Shown: positions 56,901-64,000 of the stretch, one piece after another
How the letters are laid out: every line of letters begins with the position of its first letter
Position numbering within the stretch: the stretch's first letter is position 1
Source: Collybiopsis luxurians FD-317 M1
Lineage: Eukaryota; Basidiomycota; Agaricomycetes; Agaricales; Omphalotaceae
Length of the DNA: 64,000 bases
Reading direction: 5' to 3'
Assembly (NCBI GenBank): GCA_000827265.1
Contig: KN834753.1
Location: forward strand, 1,332,686 to 1,396,685
The notes under the pieces: generated by a model
Database searches by the model: none
What the model was told of the DNA's origin: nothing
What the model saw: the letters and a program-made list of their open reading frames with translations, nothing else
Position numbers and translations under genes: made by a program

Positions 56901-57443
56901 CTATGCCTTCACAGCGTACTTTCTGGTAGGGAAGTTTTGGTCCTTCTTCACCTGCTTCGCCGTCTTCAATGATTTCTCGTGCTGCAAACCATCGTCAGGG
57001 CCGTCGTTGCCAATTGGCCACATAACCGCGTACCTTTGACAGCCGCCTGCGGATAGCACGGGTCTTTTTCGCTCGCAGATCAAGGGGAAGATACTTTTTA
57101 CCCTCGTTCTTGTAGTACTCTCGTAGATTTTGACGAGCCTTCTGGTTCATCACTGTCATGACCCGTGCAATCGATTTGCGGACAGTGTTGCTAAAAAAAA
57201 GAATTTAAAGAAGAGTCAATACTGGTTGATGAATAACGAGCCAACAGCGCACATTTTGGTCAGTTTTGACGCAGATCCTCCGACAACCTTCTGTACCCGC
57301 AATGTCAGCAACTCGTTCTTTAACTCGGTAAGCTGCTTGGACAAGTCATTTTTGGACCTAGATTTCGTCAGATTCTCTCAATCTAGGAGACGAACATAGA
57401 CAGACTTGGACTGGAGTTCGTAAGCCTTGACTTTTCCGGGCAT
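56901..57443 (-). CDS. RPL35: 60S ribosomal protein uL29 (L35)
   Basis: Large-subunit ribosomal protein near the peptide exit tunnel. Start at 57443 ([14 protein letters not shown]). An intron follows, then [34 protein letters not shown], a second intron, [51 protein letters not shown] and, after a third intron, [20 protein letters not shown] ending RKYAVKA at 56901. About 124 residues, the usual size. All introns are short. Identity certain. Confidence 0.96.
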
Positions 57444-58887
57444 GGTTGGCGGGTCTGGTGAAAGATTCGTCAATCTACAAGCTAATCATTCCCGCAATTC
57501 GTGCACTTACCTTGAAGATATCGTCTCGGTCAGTCGCTGAAGCAGAATTTCTGGGTACTTGATGACATAAGCGACAAGTCACATGATGTGGCTGATAGTT
57601 GCTGACATAAACTGGCATCGAGTAAATGTGCCGGCGCCTACTCAGATTTGTTGGATATTTTATTTAACGTTCTATAGATGTGGGTACATATTTACAGTAT
57701 GGATCGATGTAGTGGAAAAAATGGAGTCAATTGCTGAAAGAGGGATCGTAAGTTCACCGTGGTTGGTTTACAGCTCGTCAAGAAAAACTAGGCCAAATTT
57801 TACAAAAATGACATAATTTTACCGGTCGCACGGCTCGCTGCAAGTCTATAGAAATTACGAGAGGATTGGGGCCCATTGGGGACCGGCTCAAGTTTTGAAT
57901 AGCGCCGCGAGGTTGGCTAATATGTCATTTTCTTTCAAATTGGCCTGGGTTTTCTGAGCTGTATACCAAAAGCCCACAGGTCGGCAGTTCTCACATATAT
58001 AAGTAATGTCTTTATTTTACTGTAATGCCCTAGAAATTTACCAGACGATTGTTATTCAAATTTGCAGCGCTCAAAAAAGCTCTCAACGCGAATACTGTCC
58101 AACAAAAATGATTATATTCATTAAGTTCAAAGATTACTAGCACTACCAACACTAATCTACGTGACACTTTATAACTATGAAGCCTCTTTAATTCCTTCAA
58201 ACTTTAAAGTTATCATCAGGATAGAGGAGGGTTTCAAAAATTGCTGAAAGCCGAAGCAATCAGACGGGTTCGGATGTATAATTTGCAATCAGCAAAATAG
58301 ATCGACCTCGGTAAAAACCTCACTGGTACGACCACGCGCCCGAGCACAAGAGATGGGGAATCTGATTCAAAGCCAGAGGCCTTATATACAAAAATCAGGT
58401 GGTCCGTGCGCAAAAAGGGTGCACGGACCAGATCATCAAGGTCCAAGATACGCTCAAATTCTCCGAAGATAACGAGGAAAGAAAGACTGTTACATTGATA
58501 ACAAAAGGTATTTGGATATCGAGCCTAGTAACGGTGAACCAGTCACGAGCACTAGATAAAGGCAAAAGTGGAATGGTGACATTCAAATAGGGTGAATCAC
58601 AATCCACAAAGTAGGATAGAATAGATGCGAGTATGTAAATACGTGAACGCATACGGAAGACGACTCAACGTACGTTAAGATGCAATGCAAATGTGGGATG
58701 TGACAAGCGAATGGTCTACGGTGGTACTACAGAATGCATGGTATGGATGCGACGAAATTAAAGAGACAATAAAGTTGGAATTGTGATATCCGTACTCGGG
58801 TATAGACAAAATATGTATGAAATATAAGGTAAGCAATTGCGACTATTGTAACTGTATACGCACCTCCCCTACAAAAAGAATGTGAAA
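57444..58887. other. Largest gene-free stretch (1444 bp)
   Basis: It contains the RPL35 promoter at its left and the 3' region of the large unknown gene at its right. The centre (about 57950-58220) is AT-rich. A perfect 10-bp-arm hairpin lies at 58400-58430. Short open frames at 58234-58446 and 58395-58652 have no recognisable motifs. No tRNA or transposon ends identified. Confidence 0.5.
58400..58430. repeat. Perfect hairpin: 10-bp arms, 11-nt loop
   Basis: TGGTCCGTGC (58400-58409) and its exact reverse complement GCACGGACCA (58421-58430) flank an 11-nt loop. GC-rich arms in an AT-rich gene-free stretch. Confidence 0.85.
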
Positions 58888-61432
58888 TCATTCAATAAAC
58901 TCGGAAGCAGCATTCACAGCAGTGAACCAAGCATTATTTCTCGAAATCGCAGTAGCCATGATATCGGTCTTTGTGTCACACTTGATGTGTTTGGAAAGGT
59001 TAGCGGCAGCCACCAAAGCAAGAGATCCTAGCTTGTCCTCTGGGCCCTGAAATGGGTCCGAGACTGGCGCCCCCTTGGCAATTTTGGCATCCAAGCATAT
59101 GCTCAGACTGGTTGAACTGGTGGGTCCTGGAGAATTGGGTTTGGCTGTGGTGCTGGACGTATCATTCTGCAAGGATGGTCGGGATGATTTTTGGAGCGCA
59201 TCATTATCTCCGCCTCCAGAGGCGTCAAGCCCGATATCAGCCAGAATATCAACATCCGTATCATCGCCGTCTTCTTCAGAATCTTCATCGTCAGTATCGA
59301 TTTCGACGTCAAGATGACTATTGTGACCGCTGTTATCTTTGTGGCGAGTCGATTTCCCGGTAGTAAAGTCAACGACGGTTTCTTCTTCGCTCACTGAAAA
59401 GAGGTTGAAACTGGTTTCACTTGGGCTCTTTCTTCGACGATGGGTATATACATAAGATGAATAACTCCCATCAGCCTCGGAATCGAAAGGATTTGGATAA
59501 ACATCGGTCATGAGCGTGGGCAAAGGCGACAAGGGAGTTAGGCGGAAAGCGTTTAAATAATGATACGGGTCGCAATCCCATTCTTCTGAAGTGTAAGAAT
59601 ATTTGGCCAGGCCTGAAGGACGGAAGGGAGAGCTCATTGCCCCACTCCAGGAAGTCACGTTATCCTCGGTACTCGCAGAGTGAAGAATTTGGAGAGCACG
59701 GTTCAACCAAGCTCGTCTGCGACTTCGGACTTCCAACACTGTCTCTCTTTGTGAGATATCCGTAGCGGCAGCGGCAGCACGTGCATGTGAGGTGAGGAGG
59801 AGATGAGCTAGTCGCAAATGTGCTGAAGAAAGTTCATTGTGTTGTACTAAGAGTTCATTGAGACTCTCCGGTAAAGGAACCTCTGGCCGAGCGTGTTGGG
59901 CAAGCATAGCTTTTTCAAACGGAGACGACGCCCTGGTATACATATTAGATAGCGCCGAGATTTCGGGGTAGGAAATTGGTTTTGGTGATTGATATACGAC
60001 TGGCAAGCCTTCGGCAGAACCAAGAACCGCTGAACCGACGAGTGTAACATCACTCATACTATCCCCAGCTTCCGAATCTGTAGCATCTCCTTCGGATTCT
60101 GAATGAGAACGAGTATCCCCATCGCTGCTGCTGAGCGAGTGTAAGGACTGATGAGGCACTTGAACTGGAAAACTTGTAGGACTTGCAATCGGCCCCAGAC
60201 CTGGTGAGTCATCAGCATAAAATGGTGGGTAATGTTTGAAGATGCATACCAATTCCCGCTAGTACATTCAAGGGTAAAGCACTCAGTTCAATCCCAATCG
60301 CGTCCATCTCTTCCTGTAATTCTCTGCCGATTTCACTCAAGCGAGTGTCAACGCGCTTCAACATGCTTGAGACAATCCAGGGGTAATACGGCGCGGAAGT
60401 GTCGGAACCATAAAAAGGCACAGGAGCATTCACGACAGAACCTGCTATGCGTGAGCAGCGAACCCTCTTGGTGAGCTCTGGTAAAACGTAAATTCTGAAG
60501 GCATCTACCAGAGTAGAACGAGCTCTGCGTCGAAGAGCCCGCGGAGAGAGTGGAGGAGGGGGTGGAGGTGCTACAATGACTACCGTGGGTGAAGACAGCG
60601 GTGATTCGATAGTCGTTAAGGGTGAAGACAATGAAGAGACTGAAACCGGCCGTGAATTTCGACTTCTTGGTGTAGGCAATGTTACTGAGCGAGAAAGGGT
60701 AGGAGGTGCCGAAGTAGTCTGAGTCACAAACTTTTCAGCATGAGTGGAACGAGTGGAGGAAGCGGGCGACGGAGATCTAGATGATGGATAAGAAGATGGC
60801 CGCGGAGAGTTTAAACTGAGGGGAATCAAAGATCTAAAAAGCTATTCAGCGCTATCGTTAGCAGTCTAAAATTTCACTTACGAAACAAGGTTCATGAGCA
60901 ATGAGCGCTGCTTCTTATGACCTAGCTTTTTCTTCCGCCCAGAGGTGCACATAGTAGACGTTTCCTGCGGTTTAGCAGCTTCCAATTCCTGTTCCTCCTT
61001 AATCCTCTGTTGCTCCTTCCGTTCCTCCGCTCGTTTACGCTCTCTTTCTATTTCCGCTGCGCTTTCATTGACGTCGTCGATTACACCGTCCAGTCTCCGG
61101 ATGAGATCAGCTGTACGCTGGTGAGCTATCTCGACAAATTTTCCGAAATACTCTGAACCAATATCCCATTCTTCCACCTCTCCGTCGCAAAGTACACATT
61201 TGATCTTTTTGTCGATCATATTGAATACGACTTCGTCACACAAAGAAACCACGCCAACCGCCTTGTCGAGGGCATGCAGAAGCTCTGGGATTTCGAGGTC
61301 ATCAGAATCCAATGCTGCCAAATGATTCACCCATGCTGTAGGAGTTTGCAGTGTCTCTGAAAGGTTCTCAAAAACAAGTTTGAAGAGAACCGTGGGTTGC
61401 GAAGATGAAGGAACGAGCCGAATGAGCATCAC
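58888..61432 (-). CDS. Large protein of unknown function with N-terminal helical part and low-complexity middle
   Basis: Not recognised. Start at 61432 (MMLIRLVPSSSQPTVLFKLV; a second ATG follows directly). Three exons (61432 to about 60880, about 60835 to 60250, about 60205 to 58888) encode roughly 800 residues. The first part looks folded: LQTPTAWVNHLAALDSDDLE, CDEVVFNMIDKKIKCVLCDG, HQRTADLIRRLDGVIDDVNE and a charged coiled coil (REERKEQQRIKEEQELEAAK-like). A Ser/Pro-rich middle with polyproline follows, then VDAFRIYVLPELTKRVRCSR and EIGRELQEEMDAIGIELSAL. A His/Leu-rich helix (LLVQHNELSSAHLRLAHLLL) and an acidic tract (VEIDTDDEDSEEDGDDTDVD) precede the C-terminal NNAWFTAVNAASEFIE. No membrane segment. 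Coding confidence is high from long open exons; function unknown. Confidence 0.72.
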
Positions 61433-62044
61433 TGAGAAAGTAGCAAAGCGGCAGCATTCAAAAAAAAAAAAGCAAAGCTATAAAAAATAAAGAAAACAAG
61501 GCAAAAATCTTCAAGGTCAACCGCTGGGGACTGTTCTGAGAAGAATGCCTGAGAACCCTACATTAGACATATTGGGACAAGAAAGCGTGTAACATTCCCT
61601 CACCTGGAGTTTCAGCGCCTGCGAGTAAATTCTAACTACAGTCGGCACGGGAAACAGGCCAGTTACTCTCAAAATGTCCTCAACGTCGACGGAGAAGGGA
61701 AAGAAGAGCTCAGGGGTATTGTTTTGCCGACCGCCAATTTATCAATTTGATTCATTCGTGGGCGCTTTTACCAAATTCCAATCCCCTAGGGATGTAATTA
61801 AACCCGCATCCTGCAGCAGATTATGTCGTTCCTTGAAAAAGCTACTACCAGCACTAGCACGGGAACCGCAATTCAATCTGCAGCGCGGATAATCATCTGA
61901 CAACGGCATGACCGTTTACAAGCTGGAATATCAACGGGACAAAATTACCCAGTGCGACAAAATGTTCACATTTCCCATGTTATGTGTCACTGGTAGAAGC
62001 CGGCGGAGTGAGAGAGTCATCCCTTCCCACTTGAGTCAATCGCC
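61433..62044. other. Intergenic between divergent unknown gene and monooxygenase
   Basis: Promoters of both genes. An A-rich patch lies at 61460-61500. An open frame at 61674-61892 has no family features and is unlikely to be real. Confidence 0.45.
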
Positions 62045-63906
62045 ATGGGTTCTGCGTTACATGATATCGATATCGACGCTCTCGTCGTCGGTGCTGGGTT
62101 CGCTGGCCTCTACGAATTGTACCATCTCCGTGCTCTGGGATATAAAGTCAAAATTTTTGAAGAAGGAGGTGATATCGGAGGCGTTTGGTATTGGAATAGA
62201 TATCCTGGGGCCAGAGTCGATTCTGTTGTTCCTGTATACGAATACTCTGACGAAGAACTTTGGAAAGGATTCTCATGGAAGGAGCGATATCCAGACTGGA
62301 AAGAGCTTCGGCGCTACTTCTACCATGTAGATCAAAAACTAGATCTGCGAAAGGATATTGTATTCAATCGGAAGGTAGTATCGGCGACATGGAACGAAGA
62401 CGTAGACAGATGGCTTGTAACATCACAAGACGCGTCTGTCGTGCGGCCTCGATATCTATTACTTTGTCTTGGGTATGCTACAAGGCCCTATATTCCAAAT
62501 TTCAAAGGCATGGACAAGTTCCGGGGCGTGTGTCATCATACCGCCAGATGGCCACAGAAAGGAATTGATCTGGAGGGCAAACGTGTCGCAGTGATTGGCA
62601 CAGGTCAAGATTGTGATTCTAGTTCCCCTGATTCTAATACTCACTATGGTCAATTAAATCAGGCGCGAGTGGTGTACAAGTGGTCCAAGATGTCGGTCCT
62701 CAGGCTTCTCAACTCACGGTTTTCCAGCGTACGCCGAACATTGCTTTCCCTATGCGGCAAAAGTCTCTAGATGAAGAAACGTCGACAAAAATGAAGCAGA
62801 AGATGTATGAGGCGGTTTTTCGCCGGCGTAGGCAGACATTTGGTCAATTTCAATTTTAGTTATTTGGAGATAAACTTTCACCTTAGTATTGTGCAGGGGG
62901 CCACTATTACGACCGCTATCCGAAAAGTTCGGGTGATGCTACAATTGAAGAGCGCTTTCTCTTCTTTGAGGATTTATGGAACAGATTCGGAGGCCTTGAG
63001 TTGATTGCAGCCAATTACAGTGACATTCGACGGAATCGAGAGATAAATGACGAACTCTATGCGTTCTGGAGATCCAAGGTATTGGATAGAATCAATGACC
63101 CTCGAGAGCAGGATATACTTGCCCCGAAATCTCCTCCTCATGCCGTTGGTGAGTATGGGCGGTAGCAAAGAATTCTGGACATTCATCTTTTCCCCATATC
63201 ATGTAAAGGCGCCAAGAGACCGTCGTTGGAATTATCCTATTTCGAGACCTTCAACCTTCCTCACGTTGAACTCGTGGATCTAATCCACAATCCTATTGTG
63301 GAATTTACCGAAACCGGAATGTTGCTTGCGGACGGCTGCGAACGAGAATTCGACGTGATCGTGCTTGCGACAGGCTTCGATGCGTTGACAGGAGGAATTA
63401 CAGCCATAGACATAAGAGGGACAGATGGGATATCCATATCTGAACATTGGGCTCAAGGCGTGCGGACATATTTAGGATTGATGTCTGCGAAATTCCCAAA
63501 CATGTTCTTTCCGTACAGCGTGCATGCCCCTACTGCCCTGGCGAACGGACCAAGTTGCATTGTACGTGTACAATATTCTCTCTTATTCGCTAACGGCGTG
63601 TTAATGATTGATTGAAAGGAAGCGCAAGGAGAGTGGATAAATGATTGCATTAAAGACATGATGGATAATGGACTTACACGTATTGAGGCTCTACCGGAAG
63701 CCGAAAAAGAGTGGAAGAAGACGGTCATTGAGAGCATGTCACAAGGGTTATTCGATGCGGCCACGTCTGTGTTCCTTGGAAGAAACATTCCCGGAAAAGT
63801 TTCCGAACCTTTGCTCTATGTCGGAGGCATACCAGAATATGTTCGGATATGCCGAGAAAAGATGAAGAACGGATACGAGGGATTCACCAGATCATCAGTG
63901 AATTAA
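62045..63906 (+). CDS. Baeyer-Villiger-type flavin monooxygenase
   Basis: FAD/NADPH-dependent oxygenase of the cyclohexanone-monooxygenase type, which inserts oxygen next to a carbonyl. Start at 62045 (MGSALHDIDIDALVVGAGFA). The FAD-binding loop is VVGAGFAGLYELYHLRAL, followed by DIGGVWYWNRYPGARVD, typical of the family. The Baeyer-Villiger signature F-x-G-x3-H-x3-W-P is met by FRGVCHHTARWP. The NADPH loop VAVIGTGASGVQVVQDVG is formed across an intron (62605-62663). FDVIVLATGFDALTGGI is the ATG motif. The C-terminus is YEGFTRSSVN, stop at 63906. Four or more introns; about 540 residues, usual length. Substrate unknown. No sign of a biosynthetic cluster on the left; the right side lies outside the window. 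Confidence 0.92.
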
Positions 63907-64000
63907 TTGATTATCTTGACAGTGGCTGTAGCGATAGTTCCTAATGTACCTAGTCGAGATGTTGACACTTGTTCAGAAAATGGCAAGGTTTTCTGCCATC

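Noticed and set aside
58234..58652. Open frames on the minus strand in the gene-free stretch
   Set aside because: Short, overlapping in two frames, no motif, no promoter or splice support; the hairpin lies inside them, so they are probably chance.
59052..59363. Long open frames antisense to the large unknown gene
   Set aside because: Mirror of a biased acidic, Ser-rich coding exon on the other strand; no motif.
61674..61892. 72-codon open frame between two divergent genes
   Set aside because: No family features and no splice partners; it lies in the likely promoter of the monooxygenase.
62045..63906. Possible secondary-metabolite cluster around the flavin monooxygenase
   Set aside because: No synthase, P450, transporter or pathway regulator beside it inside the window; right side not visible.

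Overview
This is a nuclear segment from a filamentous basidiomycete, most likely an agaricomycete mushroom. The evidence is dense coding on both strands (31 gene models in 64 kb), many short GT-AG introns of about 45-90 nt, and gene types typical of that group: a DUF6534 seven-helix protein, MARVEL-like small membrane proteins, an STB6-like protein and a GPI-anchored chitin deacetylase. I found no rRNA, tRNA, CRISPR array or intact transposon. Exon joins were worked out by eye from reading frame, GT-AG sites and remembered family motifs; no alignment was run.

Left part (1-13.8 kb): a PX/PXB phosphoinositide-binding protein cut by the left edge, then NHP2 (H/ACA snoRNP), BFR1 (mRNP/ER coiled coil), the SNF1/AMPK beta subunit, an RFX transcription factor, the vacuolar endopolyphosphatase PPN1 and a small unknown gene. 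Then (14.0-26.6 kb): acetoacetyl-CoA synthetase, a run of three small multi-spanning membrane proteins in one orientation, a UBC8/UBE2H-type E2, a short THOC5, glucose-6-phosphate dehydrogenase and the Rab geranylgeranyltransferase beta subunit.

Middle (27.2-43.4 kb): a LONRF-like RING/LON protein lies head to head with an STB6-like protein, and their 5' ends overlap at a near-palindromic start site. These are followed by a STE7/FUZ7-type MAPKK, a cyclic phosphodiesterase, a DUF6534 protein, a CCDC47-like ER protein, a small unknown gene and a JMJD7-like lysyl hydroxylase/peptidase. Right part (43.5-64 kb): the PCNA unloader ELG1/ATAD5, a bHLH transcription factor, TFIIF alpha, chitin deacetylase, a GCK-type STE20 kinase, ribosomal protein uL29/L35, a large unknown protein and a Baeyer-Villiger-type flavin monooxygenase.

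Most of the window is conserved housekeeping and signalling, not an accessory island. Several genes touch carbon and energy state (SNF1 beta, UBC8, G6PD, acetoacetyl-CoA synthetase, polyphosphatase), but their scatter over both strands gives no reason to call them a cluster. I did not find a clear new system. The points most worth a second look are structural: very small exons of 7-10 nt in three genes, a shared palindromic start site for two divergent genes, the small-membrane-protein run, a likely alternative C-terminus in the DUF6534 protein, an unresolved 5' end in the E2 gene, and a perfect hairpin inside the largest gene-free stretch.
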